44,240 nt of DNA from DASXVX01 sp036504075 (GCA_036504075.1 DASXVX010000031.1:1-44240), one strand, 5' to 3'; positions 32,016-40,004 are shown, counted from the stretch's first letter. Numbers and translations are program-made. Notes: generated from the letters alone by a model not told the origin.

Positions 32016-33020
32016 TCACTTGAACAGGGCGCCGAGGCATTTGATCCCCCGCACCGGCTCCGGCTGCGCCTCTAACGTGACCAGCCGGAGCGGGGCCAGC
32101 CGGGGCGCCAGTTCCTCCAGGTACGCCCGCATCCGTTTGTGCCGGGCAGTGCAGAATGCGCAGCGGCCGCCGGGCGGATGGAGCCCATTGATGACGGCGA
32201 ACCGGAGCGGAATCTTGAGGGCGGTCAGCCGGGCGACCAGGCGCAGCGTCTCGGCGCCGGCCATTGGCTCCGCGGTCGTGACCGGAATGAGCCGGGAGCG
32301 GGCCGGGTCCCGCAGAACGCTGGTGAACTGGCGGATGGTTCGCTTCAGCGCCAGCAGCATGTCGCTCTCGTCCGGCTCCCGGGCGACGGCGGTCAGGCGG
32401 GGCAGCACCAGGTCCCGATACTTCCAGGTGATGCCGGCCAGCGCCCGGACCCAGCCGTCCATCACCGCCGGCAGTTCCAGAAGGCGCAGAGTGTGACCGG
32501 TGGGTGCGGAGTCCCAGACCAGGTGGTGAAACCGGGGCGGCGTCGCGGCGAGCAGGTCGAAAATCTGGTAGAGGCCCATGATCTCATCCAGCCCCGGTAA
32601 CTGCAGTTCCAGCAAGCTTTCGGCATCTTCGTCATCCAGGTACGTAGCGGTCAGGATCAAGTCCCGCAGGTCGTCGCCGAACTGGCGGCGGAAGACATCC
32701 AGCGCGGCGGCGGCGTCGATCTCCAGGGCCCAGAGGTGCGGGACGCCTCCCACCGCCCGGATCAGGGGGCCCACGTTCGCCCCCAGGCTGTCAGAGACGG
32801 AGTGGGCCGGGTCCGTGGAAAAGAGCAGGGTGTCCCGCCCCTCGCCCGCCAGCCGGATGGCGGCGGCCGCGGCGCAGGTCGTTTTGCCCACCCCGCCCTT
32901 GCCGGTGAACATCAACAGGCGCGGGCAGCCTTCCAGGCAGGCCGCCGGCGGCTCGAAGTGGGCGGATGGTCCGTCCGTGCCGATCCCTCCCCGACGAGGG
33001 TCTTTACGCGCCTCAAACAT
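32016..33020 (-). CDS. ArsA/Get3-family ATPase in the gas-vesicle operon
   Basis: A 334-aa single-domain ArsA/Get3-type ATPase. The deviant P-loop is GKGGVGKTT (40-48), switch I is STDPAHSVSDSLG, and switch II is DSAPTGHTLRLLELP, nearly identical to the Get3 consensus. It also has CAFCTARHKRMRAYL, matching the zinc-binding CxxC and following helix by which Get3 dimerises. No arsenite-binding cysteine set or ars genes are present. Get3 proteins chaperone hydrophobic membrane-protein segments. The stop is 18 nt before the gvpJ-like gene, so it is cotranscribed. ATG 33020 has only a weak ribosome binding site; a shorter N-terminus (before residue 34) is possible. Confidence 0.85.
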   Translation of the reverse strand: MFEARKDPRRGGIGTDGPSAHFEPPAACLEGCPRLLMFTGKGGVGKTTCAAAAAIRLAGEGRDTLLFSTDPAHSVSDSLGANVGPLIRAVGGVPHLWALEIDAAAALDVFRRQFGDDLRDLILTATYLDDEDAESLLELQLPGLDEIMGLYQIFDLLAATPPRFHHLVWDSAPTGHTLRLLELPAVMDGWVRALAGITWKYRDLVLPRLTAVAREPDESDMLLALKRTIRQFTSVLRDPARSRLIPVTTAEPMAGAETLRLVARLTALKIPLRFAVINGLHPPGGRCAFCTARHKRMRAYLEELAPRLAPLRLVTLEAQPEPVRGIKCLGALFK

Positions 33021-33080
33021 ACGGCCCGAGCCCCCCGGATAGAACCCCAGGACAGGAAAGAGACCCCGGGGCGTAAAGAA

Positions 33081-33100
33081 GCCCGGCCAAAGGGCCGGGC
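33081..33100 (-). terminator. Terminator of the DUF3794-like gene
   Basis: GCCCGGCC (33081-33088) pairs with GGCCGGGC (33093-33100), loop of 4 nt, followed on the minus strand by CTTCTTTACG. It separates the DUF3794-like gene from the gvp operon, whose promoter should lie in 33021-33080; no clear boxes were recognised there. Confidence 0.75.
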
Positions 33101-33107
33101 CGGGCGT

Positions 33108-33566
33108 TCAGGCAGTGGGCGGCACGAGGACCGTGATCTCCTCACGCTGCAGTGCTTTGAAGGTCAGCGTAAACTCCAGAGTCACTTCCGCTTTGGCGAT
33201 ACACGGGCCGGTGACGTCGGCGGTCGCCTCGCAATCCATGTCGGAGACCTCGATCCGGGGCGTGAGCCGCCCGCACTCCCGGCACCCCGGCGGGAACGGG
33301 ACTTTCTTGGTAAAGAACAACAGCCGTGTCGCCGTCCGGGTCTTGCCCCGGATGTCCAGGTACGAGACGACGATACGGAACGTGAGGCGGATGATCCAGG
33401 CATCCGTGGTCGTCTCCACCTGAGTCCGGACGACTTCCACCGCACAGCCCTGGACCTCTTCCAGGTTGATGACGCGCACGTGCGACGAGATGATCTCGTC
33501 GAAGGGCGCTTTGATTTTGACCACGTCGGTCACGATCTCCAGGGTCCCTGGTCTAGCCCCAGACAT
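33108..33566 (-). CDS. DUF3794/SPOCS-like protein
   Basis: A 152-aa protein with the arrangement of the DUF3794 (SPOCS) domain: an N-terminal segment VVKIKAPFDEIISSHVRVIN, then VEVVRTQVETTTDAWIIRLTF and VVSYLDIRGKTRTATRLLFFTKKVPF, and a later beta-rich half with a CRECGR pair of cysteines. SPOCS domains are found in spore-coat and spore-germination proteins of Firmicutes. ATG 33566 is preceded by GAGGAGTGA; the longer frame to 33713 has no support. It appears to be a single-gene unit between the endonuclease-like gene and the gvp operon. The 156 nt upstream (33567-33722) contain nothing recognisable. Confidence 0.6.
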   Translation of the reverse strand: MSGARPGTLEIVTDVVKIKAPFDEIISSHVRVINLEEVQGCAVEVVRTQVETTTDAWIIRLTFRIVVSYLDIRGKTRTATRLLFFTKKVPFPPGCRECGRLTPRIEVSDMDCEATADVTGPCIAKAEVTLEFTLTFKALQREEITVLVPPTA

Positions 33567-33722
33567 GACTTCACTCCTCGGGCGGCGTCCGGTTCGGCGT
33601 CCGCCCTCAGGGTATGTGCCGTGCCCGAGCCCGGTGCCACCCGCCGCGGCGGCGCCCCCCCATTGCGCGTGGCTCTCCGGCGAAGATCGAGACGGTGATG
33701 GACACGGCCTCATTTGCGCCAG

Positions 33723-34620
33723 TCAATCGCCTGATTTTCTGGCTGCTTCCGCCGACGCGCGGTAGGTCAGGCTGGCGTCCTCCAACAGGACGATCAGCGG
33801 CTCATGGCCCGCCAGGTTCCGCAGCGGCATGCTCTGGCCGATCTTACTAGTCATGCCCTGCAGTGACAGGTCGTCCGTGCGGATGATCACCAGATGGATT
33901 CCCCGGTAGAGACAGATTCCAGCCTTGATGAGGTCGCGCAGATGCTGGGCATCCGCCTCTTCTTGGGAGTGCCGGGCCGTCCGCCGGTAGTGTTGGGCGC
34001 CATTGAACTCGAAGGCGACATTCGGCGGATAGAAGCGGTCGAGTTCCAGCCGCTCCCCGGTTTGCGGGCTGACCAGGAAGCCCGGCCTCGCGGTGTCGGT
34101 GAACTGGTCCGAATCGATCAGCAGCGACAGATACTCCTGCATGAATGCTTCCCCACCGAACTTGGCCCGCTTCAGGCGCCGCCCCGCCACTTCGGCTTCG
34201 ACTTGGCCGCGCGTCAGTTCCGGGCTGCCCAGGGTGAAGTGGATAGGGCTGAGCCGGCTCGCCTGGGTGACCTGGACCCATCCCGCGCCCACCAGTTCGG
34301 CTATAGCCCGCTTCAGGGTGTTGCGACCGAGTTGTGTCAGGGCGCAGGCCGTAAAGCACCTTGGGCTGGGCCCCCACCGTGCGTTCCGCCAGCAGGGCGA
34401 CGGGCACCTTGACCCGGGGCCCGCCAGGTGTGCGCTTGACTGCCATGACCTGACGCTTTCCGCTCAGGACGGTGTGGCGAGACAGACCGGTTTGGCCCTC
34501 CAGTTCCGCCGGGCCGGCACCGGGATGCAGGCGCAGGGCCATCCAGACCACCTTCGTTGAGGCCGTCTGGTCCGGATCGAGCAACAGAGAGACCGGCACT
34601 TGAATCACGCGGTTGTCCAA
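33723..34620 (-). pseudogene. Frameshifted HTH protein with a C-terminal endonuclease-like domain
   Basis: Two minus-strand frames together form one protein. The first (from TTG 34620, with GGAGG 9 nt upstream) encodes VIQVPVSLLLDPDQTASTKVV, then an HTH (ELEGQTGLSRHTVLSGKRQV) and KVPVALLAERTVGAQPKVLYGL. The second, in another frame from about 34345, carries on with LGRNTLKRAIAELVGAGWVQV and a PD-(D/E)xK-like segment: LELDRFYPPNVAFEFNGAQHY, DLIKAGICLYRGIHLVIIR. The total length leaves one extra base, so a single-base indel between about 34330 and 34365 broke the gene (or is a sequence error). Confidence 0.7.
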
Positions 34621-34748
34621 AGGCGCAGACCTCCGCTGTGGAAGATGTAATTGGTAATTCATGGGAGTTTGTCCGGATTCCTTTCGGTGTGATTTTAGCC
34701 CGAAACCCAGGTGTACTTGATCAGTCTGTCCTTTTCTGCATGCCAAAG

Positions 34749-34786
34749 AAGGCGCCAGCCTGCAAAAATAGACAGGAGGGCGCCTT
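34749..34786 (-). terminator. Terminator after the HIT gene
   Basis: AAGGCGCC (34749-34756) pairs with GGCGCCTT (34779-34786), with additional CCTG/CAGG pairing inside. The minus-strand continuation is CTTCTTTGG. The gap 34621-34853 holds no gene that I can support. Confidence 0.65.
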
Positions 34787-34853
34787 GCATTCTAACGTCC
34801 GAGAAAGACTCGGTTATGTATCTCCGGTGGGTAGTCGGAACGTGGTGACTGCG

Positions 34854-35309
34854 TTAAGGGTGAAGAAACGGCTGCAGCTGCTGCGCTATCTCATTCATGA
34901 TCGCCGGGGAAACCCGTTGCTCTTCGGGAACCCCCAGGTACCCAAAAATACCCATGCCTCTGCGTTCGTCTGGTTGGTCTCTCAGCCGCGGGACGATATG
35001 GAAATGGGCATGGGGATGTTCGGCGGCCTCGGCAAATTGGATGACATAGGTTTTGAGGCAGCCGGTGACGGCTTTTAGTCCTACTGAAACGCGACGGATC
35101 AAGCCTCCTAGCTCGGCGGCCTCATCCTCCGTCAGTTCATCAAGGGCAACAATGTGGCGCCGGGCAATCAAGACAAGCCATCCTGGGAGGGCGGTGTTAT
35201 AGCTATGCACGACATCCCAGTAACGGGTTCGAGCGATGCAATCCCACAGGGGAGCGATCCCTGCATCGCGCCGTGCCACAAGTTCACAGGTGTAGCAACG
35301 ATCGTTCAT
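34854..35309 (-). CDS. HIT-family nucleotide hydrolase/transferase
   Basis: A 151-aa protein with the histidine-triad motif HPHAHFHIVPR in its C-terminal third and two N-terminal cysteines (CYTCELVARRD) that may bind zinc, as in many HIT hydrolases. Substrates of the family are nucleotide phosphoramidates or dinucleoside polyphosphates. ATG 35309 has AAAGGAGA at good spacing and overlaps the TGA of a small upstream frame (TGATG). Confidence 0.88.
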   Translation of the reverse strand: MNDRCYTCELVARRDAGIAPLWDCIARTRYWDVVHSYNTALPGWLVLIARRHIVALDELTEDEAAELGGLIRRVSVGLKAVTGCLKTYVIQFAEAAEHPHAHFHIVPRLRDQPDERRGMGIFGYLGVPEEQRVSPAIMNEIAQQLQPFLHP

Positions 35310-35449
35310 CAGATGGTCTCCTTTCCGACCAGGGTGAATTTGCAGGAAATCACGGCGCCGGCCCTCATGTGCACCATGCGAGCATCGACGCGGAACTATG
35401 ACATTTCGACCTTGGTGCCACAGATGGGGCAATCCTAAAGGTAACACAT
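35309..35449 (-). pseudogene. Small cysteine-containing reading frame interrupted by two in-frame TAG codons
   Basis: One frame reads MCYL-TAG-DCPICGTKVEMS-TAG-FRVDARMVHMRAGAVISC followed by KFTLVGKETI and TGA. The sense parts look like a small zinc-binding protein (CPIC…ISC), and the final TGA overlaps the HIT start as TGATG. Either this is a decayed 46-residue gene, or the two amber codons are read through. No ribosome binding site is evident before the ATG at 35449. Only the last 22 residues from ATG 35377 are free of stops. Confidence 0.45.
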
Positions 35450-35559
35450 TGCCAGCTTGCATAACAGTTGTGAATGACAGACTACCGTCGGTATTGCTGT
35501 AACGACCTTGAACATGGCGGTGGCTCAGGCTTGCCGGGTGCCTGGTGGTGGCTTGGTGG

Positions 35560-35684
35560 TGGCTTGGTCCCCGGCTTGTGGTGGCTTGGTCCCTGGCTTG
35601 TGTTGGCTTGGTCCCTGGCTTGTGTTGGCTTGGTCCCCGGCTTGTGTTGGCTTGGTCCCTGGCTTGTGTTAGCTTGGTCCCCGG
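35560..35684. repeat. 22-bp tandem repeat (minisatellite), 5 full units plus a partial one
   Basis: Units start at 35560, 35582, 35604, 35626 and 35648 with consensus TGGCTTGGTCCCTGGCTTGT plus two bases, and a partial sixth at 35670. They vary only at one C/T and at the last two bases. Frames on both strands stay open through it, but neither has a supported start. The region 35450-35748 otherwise shows no gene. Confidence 0.85.
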
Positions 35685-35748
35685 GTAGACCTGAGAATTG
35701 TGAGGGGCGGAAGTCTTTGGTCGCGTAATTCATAAATGATAAACTAGA

Positions 35749-35988
35749 CAGGGGCGTCGGTGACACGGTCTCCATCAAACCGGTCTGAACCGTTCGCTCC
35801 ACACCGCCCGACACTTATGAGAACGGCAACGATGTCTGGAGCAATTCGGCGCATACAAGTCCCTCCAACGGTATCGTAGTTGGTACATGGGTCGCACCCA
35901 CAGGCCGGCATCAGTGGCGTGGGCGGTTGTTACGCCATTTTGCCAGTGCACAATGAATCAGACGATCGCTACTGGATAGTGGTTCCAG
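35749..35988 (+). pseudogene. Broken coding remnants upstream of the chemoreceptor-like gene
   Basis: Protein-like pieces appear in sequence in different plus-strand frames: GVGDTVSIKPV (about 35752-35787), then TPPDTYENGNDVWSNSAHTS and GIVVGTWVAP (to about 35905), then CYAILPVHNESDDRYWIVVP up to TAG 35986-35988. No start with a ribosome binding site is present. This looks like one gene broken by two frameshifts; the family is not recognised. The 82 nt that follow hold no gene. Confidence 0.3.
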
Positions 35989-36070
35989 CGGCGGTACGAT
36001 AGCCGCCTGAACTTCTTGGTGCGGGTGGAACGTCTATGTATTGAGTGTTTAGGAAAGTGTGGGCTAAGGA

Positions 36071-36826
36071 ATGAACATATCCCTTCCGCGAAAAATAGCG
36101 ATCGGCTTTATGCTGATGGCCCTGCTTCTGTTGGGTAACGGGCTCCTGGCGACTCAAATGCTTCAGCAGGCGAACTTCAGAACCGGTGAGGCTGATCGCA
36201 CATATGAAGCATCCATCGGCATTGCAGCGGCTCGGGTAGCCTTCAACCAGGCAAAGGCGGACCTGGCGGGTTTCCTTAATGCGCCGGTCGAGTCTGTCGC
36301 CGCAGACTTCGATAAGGCGATGAAGGACGTCAGCCAAGAATTGGATCATCAAAAAGCACTGGTCAGCACGGACACGACGCTGCGGCTGCTGGTGGACGCC
36401 GAGCAGTCGGCAAACGGTTACGGGCGAGTCGGCGGAGAGGTCATCACGCTGGCCAGAGCGGGCAAGAAGGATGAAGCGCTTGCCAAACTAACGCGGGAGG
36501 CGGGGACGATCGGGCAGCAGTGGGAGAAGTCCACCAGCCAACTGCTGGCAACGAGCACCGACCTTTCGGCGAAAGCCGGGTTGATTAGTCGTACTGCAAT
36601 GATCCGGGTACGTCTGTTAATCCTCATATTCATGTCCATCTCAGTACTGATGGCGATCCTGCTGGCACTGATACTGCCGCGGCGGATTGCCCACCAATTG
36701 GAAGGCAGTTCGGCGACACGTGACGGCACCGACCTGCTTGCGCGGGCTGCTGCACAGCTGGCACAGTCGGCCCAGGAGTTCGCCCGGGTGGCGGAGAAGG
36801 CGGCCGGGGACCGGTCCCGTCAGTGA
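36071..36826 (+). CDS. Chemoreceptor-like membrane sensor lacking a signalling domain
   Basis: A 251-aa protein. A positively charged start (MNISLPRKIAIGF) precedes membrane helix 1 (about 11-30). Residues ~31-175 are an extracellular four-helix-bundle-like sensor (4HB_MCP type) with helical heptads, and membrane helix 2 lies near 180-200 (LLILIFMSISVLMAILLAL). After LPRRIAHQLEG the protein ends within about 45 residues, in a helical Ala/Gln-rich tail. There is no complete HAMP and no methyl-accepting domain. It may be a truncated receptor or an accessory sensor. The ribosome binding site is poor. Confidence 0.7.
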   Translation: MNISLPRKIAIGFMLMALLLLGNGLLATQMLQQANFRTGEADRTYEASIGIAAARVAFNQAKADLAGFLNAPVESVAADFDKAMKDVSQELDHQKALVSTDTTLRLLVDAEQSANGYGRVGGEVITLARAGKKDEALAKLTREAGTIGQQWEKSTSQLLATSTDLSAKAGLISRTAMIRVRLLILIFMSISVLMAILLALILPRRIAHQLEGSSATRDGTDLLARAAAQLAQSAQEFARVAEKAAGDRSRQ

Positions 36827-36925
36827 AGGAGAACATGGCCTTGTCGGGGCTACCCTTCCGCTCCAAAATAGAACGCTCTGTCCGCAGGGCATACACTTTA
36901 CTCCTGCCCGTAGGGTTTGTTCGAA

Positions 36926-36959
36926 GGAACTGTTGGGCTTTTTCGGACCCAACAGTTCC
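36926..36959. terminator. 12-bp perfect hairpin after the chemoreceptor-like gene
   Basis: GGAACTGTTGGG (36926-36937) pairs with CCCAACAGTTCC (36948-36959) around a loop containing five T. There is no T-tract after the stem on either strand, so efficiency as a terminator is uncertain. The rest of 36827-37028 shows no supported gene. Confidence 0.5.
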
Positions 36960-37028
36960 AAACAGTCCGGAGGCTCGGAGACTTTGCCCTGAAGCCGGGA
37001 CCGGCAGGGAAAACCCTGCTCCGCTGTG

Positions 37029-38270
37029 CTATCGTTTCGGACCGCGGACGGCCGCCACGTACTGGGCATGGGTCAGCCGGTGCCAGAGAAGCGGGCCGCC
37101 CCGGACGCCACCCGGAACGGCTCCCCGGCGGACCGGCCCGGAAGCGGCGCCTGGTTCGGGCGGGGGCTCCGGGGCGAGGGCTTCAGACTCCGGGGCTGCT
37201 CGGACTGCGTCCGGGGGCAGGGCGGCGGTTACGTCGGTAGCCACGCCGGCAGCCACATCAGCGATGAAGCGGTTCCAGTCGAACAGGCCGGTCGCCCGGC
37301 CGAGGTCGGGGGACCAGCCCAGGTGGGTGGGGTCGTACGGGCTGGACAGGTCCCACCAGAAGCGGCCGCTGACCCGGCTGGGATCGAGGCAGAACGCCCG
37401 CGCCAGGCGGGCTGTCAGCCAGACCAGCTTCCGGTAGGTTTCGTCCCAGGCGGCCGTACCCCAGTTGTGCTCGCAGACGAAAATGGCCAGATGCGTGGCG
37501 TCCTTCCCGGTCGTGTGGTGGGTGATTTCGCCTATCGGCAGCAGTTGTAGAATTGCCTGGTCATCCAGAACGAAATGACCGGCAGTCTGGAAGCCCGCCG
37601 GCGGGGCGTTCATGAAGCGGCGCACGGAATGGGCATCCATGACGGGGCTTGCGGTCCGGGCGACGACGATGCCTTCGACGCCGGTCCAGCAGGTTCGGCC
37701 CGCGCAGGCGCCGGGCCGGTTCGGGCTTCCTTCGTCCAGGAGGTCCGGCTCTATCCGGTAGGGGTCTGGCCCGGATGGCTCCAGCAGGAGTTCCGCCAGA
37801 ATGCGGTCCACGGTCTCGCCGTAGGCGGCCAGGGTTGCGCCGGGCCAGTGCCGGGTCAGGTCGCCCACGCAGGCCGCACAGCCCTGCGGGATGCGGTCGT
37901 AAGCGGGCGCGCGGACCGGCATCTCTCCGGGGAGCGGATCGCTGCAGCAGAGCGCGTGGAGTTGCTGGAGGTGAGCCCGCACGCCATCCTCCGGGGTGGC
38001 GAAGGAGCATGGGTCAGATCCCGGTCCCGCCGCCGGGAGCCCCCCGTAATTGTGCTGCCAGGGGGCAGTCCGGCCACCGTAGCGGAAGTAATTCGTCTCC
38101 AGGAGCGCCTGGGCGTATGCCAGGTCACCCCGCACGCCAAGCCGGGCGCCGATCTCCAGGTAGAAGGGTGCCAGGGCCGGCGCCGAGGCGTTCCGGCGCA
38201 ACAGGTGTCCCTCCAGTTGGGCGAGCCGGGCCACTGCCGGGCCAGTGAGCGCTGTGCCGCGGTAGCTCAT
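37029..38270 (-). CDS. Cell-wall hydrolase: glucosaminidase-like plus amidase_2-like domains
   Basis: A 413-aa protein without an obvious signal peptide. Residues ~20-170 resemble a glucosaminidase (LAYAQALLETNYFRYGG, QHNYGGL, then LAAYGETVDRIL). Residues ~195-340 resemble an N-acetylmuramoyl-L-alanine amidase (GHFVLDDQAILQLLP, ITHHTTGKDATHLAIFVCEH, WWDLSSPYDPTHLGWSPDLG). The usual first zinc histidine (iHHT) is replaced by ARTAS, so amidase activity is doubtful. A Pro/Ala linker and a short basic end follow. The start is ATG 38270, preceded by GGAGGGAG. Such proteins act in spore-cortex or phage-type lysis. Confidence 0.75.
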   Translation of the reverse strand: MSYRGTALTGPAVARLAQLEGHLLRRNASAPALAPFYLEIGARLGVRGDLAYAQALLETNYFRYGGRTAPWQHNYGGLPAAGPGSDPCSFATPEDGVRAHLQQLHALCCSDPLPGEMPVRAPAYDRIPQGCAACVGDLTRHWPGATLAAYGETVDRILAELLLEPSGPDPYRIEPDLLDEGSPNRPGACAGRTCWTGVEGIVVARTASPVMDAHSVRRFMNAPPAGFQTAGHFVLDDQAILQLLPIGEITHHTTGKDATHLAIFVCEHNWGTAAWDETYRKLVWLTARLARAFCLDPSRVSGRFWWDLSSPYDPTHLGWSPDLGRATGLFDWNRFIADVAAGVATDVTAALPPDAVRAAPESEALAPEPPPEPGAASGPVRRGAVPGGVRGGPLLWHRLTHAQYVAAVRGPKR

Positions 38271-38289
38271 GTTCTCCCTCCATAAAAGG

Positions 38290-38313
38290 CCCACGGCGCT
38301 GAAGCGCCGTGGG
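38290..38313. terminator. Terminator between the amidase_3-like gene and the hydrolase gene
   Basis: CCCACGGCGC (38290-38299) pairs with GCGCCGTGGG (38304-38313), loop TGAA. The minus strand continues CCTTTTATGG, suited to terminating the gene at 38325; the plus strand continues TTTCG. Confidence 0.75.
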
Positions 38314-38324
38314 TTTCGTCGTGG

Positions 38325-40004
38325 TTATGACTGCTTGCGGGTCGGATTGAAGCCTCTGGGCAGGCCCGGCCAGATGACCTGCCCCTCGGGAGTCACGCGG
38401 GGGGTCTGGGGCGGCCGGCTCTGCTCCTGCGCATTGAGTTGCTTTAACACGGCGTAGGCGCGGGGCGAAATCCAGGACCCGTCGGAGGACTGCATCATGG
38501 GCTCGGGGCCATCGCTGTCGGTGCCGCGCGCCTGCGGACCGACAGGCTGGAACCCACCCGACGGAAATCCATTCAGTAGAAACCCACCCTGCGGAGGCCG
38601 ACCGGCCTGGGACCCGCCGGGCTGCCCGCCAACCAAGCTGGCAGGCGGGAAACTCCCCGATGGGAAGCCGCCGCTCCGGGTGCCCGGCACATCACTTTGA
38701 TTGGCCGGCCCCCGGGTATCCCGGGGCTTCCACGCATTCGGCCGGTTCTTGCCCGCCACCGGAGGTGCCGCCACGGGCGGGGGAGTTGCCCCCACGGGCT
38801 GGGGGGGTGGTCCCGACGGCTGGGCCGATATCCCCGCCGGTTGATACGGACCCGACCGGTAGTCCGGGGGCTGGTAGGCCTGGGTCTGATGCCCGCCGGA
38901 CGGCGGTTGGTAGGGAGGCGGGTAAGTATGGCCCGGGTTCGCCGGCGGGTCGTACGGCGACACCGGCTGTGCCACACCGGCAGGAGCCGCCAATCGCAGA
39001 CTCGCCTCCACAGAGCCTACAGGGACGGAGACGGGGGGGGGCGGGGCGGAGACAGGGGCCGGACCCGATACAGACGCTGCCGGCGTGGGTGCTGCCGGCA
39101 TGGGCTCTGCGGCTGCAGCTTCCGATGCGGCCACCACATCACCCGCCGGCTGAGGAGCCGGAGCCTCCTCCGGCCCCACGGCGGCGACTTTCGACTCCGG
39201 ACTTTCGCCCGGCGTCTCCACCCCGGCAGCGGGTTCCACCCCGGCGAGGGGCTCCGGCGGCGGCAAATCCCCGAGCCCAGGGGCCGGGATGCGAAGCCGG
39301 TCGGCCAGTTCGGCCAGGTCGCCGTCCGGCTGGCCGAAAAACCGGAGGATCCCTTCGGCCAGGCCACAAGCGCACCGGACCTGGAAGTCCGGGCCGTTCA
39401 GCGCCGCCTCGTCGGCCGGACAGGTGGCGCAGCCGACCTCCAGGCCCACGATTGGCAGGGCGGCCTTTGCCGCGAGGGCTTCCACATCCACCGGCAGACC
39501 GGAGAAGAGCGGAATGCCGCGGGACGGCAAACCGGTGCGCAGGGCCACCCGCTGCAGAAGACTTTCCGCAAGCTTGCGGCTTTGGGTGAGGATGCGGCCG
39601 TTGGTCAACGCCCGCAAACCTCGGACCGTGGTGGACGCGTGCTTGCCTACCCGCAGTGAGATCAGCGCGTGCGCGCCGAAATCGCGGATGACCGCCGCCC
39701 GGCTGCTGACCGAGGAATCCTCCTGGTCCCCCGCCGTCACCAGCACGAACGCCCCCAGCGCTTGCAGTATCGCCACCGTATGTTCGGCAACGGCTTTCAG
39801 CGGCGCCTCCCACGGCAGCGGCATTCCCCGCTGGATTGGAATATCGATCACAAAACGGTAGGCCGCCAGCGGCCCATCTACTTCCAGCGTGCGGGCATCC
39901 GCCCACTGGAACGGGCGCCCCTGCGCCCCGGCAAGCGCCATCACAAGGGCGCCCAGCTCATCCGGAATGGCGCTGAAACGCCGCTCGGTCACGATCACAT
40001 CCAC
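38325..40004 (-). CDS. Degenerate amidase_3-like protein with a long Pro/Gly-rich tail
   Basis: A 559-aa protein. Residues ~70-250 follow the layout of N-acetylmuramoyl-L-alanine amidase_3 (HALISLRVGKHAST, NGRILTQSRKLAESLLQRV, GLPSRGIP, LPIVGLEVGCATCPADEAAL). The usual SIHAN is changed to SLRVG, and the N-terminal zinc His/Glu are not evident; the late Glu (GLEVG) is kept. Enzymatic activity is therefore doubtful. Residues ~260-559 are low-complexity Pro, Gly, Ala and Gln with repeated PPYQPP/YQPPDY and GGFPSG-type motifs. GTG 40004 is preceded by AAGGGGTGA. It could bind peptidoglycan or act in the spore coat. Confidence 0.6.
   Translation of the reverse strand: MDVIVTERRFSAIPDELGALVMALAGAQGRPFQWADARTLEVDGPLAAYRFVIDIPIQRGMPLPWEAPLKAVAEHTVAILQALGAFVLVTAGDQEDSSVSSRAAVIRDFGAHALISLRVGKHASTTVRGLRALTNGRILTQSRKLAESLLQRVALRTGLPSRGIPLFSGLPVDVEALAAKAALPIVGLEVGCATCPADEAALNGPDFQVRCACGLAEGILRFFGQPDGDLAELADRLRIPAPGLGDLPPPEPLAGVEPAAGVETPGESPESKVAAVGPEEAPAPQPAGDVVAASEAAAAEPMPAAPTPAASVSGPAPVSAPPPPVSVPVGSVEASLRLAAPAGVAQPVSPYDPPANPGHTYPPPYQPPSGGHQTQAYQPPDYRSGPYQPAGISAQPSGPPPQPVGATPPPVAAPPVAGKNRPNAWKPRDTRGPANQSDVPGTRSGGFPSGSFPPASLVGGQPGGSQAGRPPQGGFLLNGFPSGGFQPVGPQARGTDSDGPEPMMQSSDGSWISPRAYAVLKQLNAQEQSRPPQTPRVTPEGQVIWPGLPRGFNPTRKQS

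Noticed and set aside
32016..33020. Arsenite pump ATPase for arsenic resistance
   Set aside because: Only one ATPase domain, Get3-like switch II and CxxC, and no arsB, arsR, arsD or arsC nearby; the gas-vesicle context is the better explanation.
35560..35684. CRISPR array
   Set aside because: 22-bp units without spacers; a plain tandem repeat.
35474..35814. Open frames of 84 aa (plus) and 110 aa (minus) through the minisatellite
   Set aside because: The open frames result from the repeat unit, which lacks stops; no start with a ribosome binding site is present.
36823..37437. 204-aa plus-strand frame after the chemoreceptor-like gene, with AAGGAGAACATG at its start
   Set aside because: It runs through a hairpin and then antisense to the hydrolase gene, and its composition is that of a shadow frame; the ribosome binding site may be chance.
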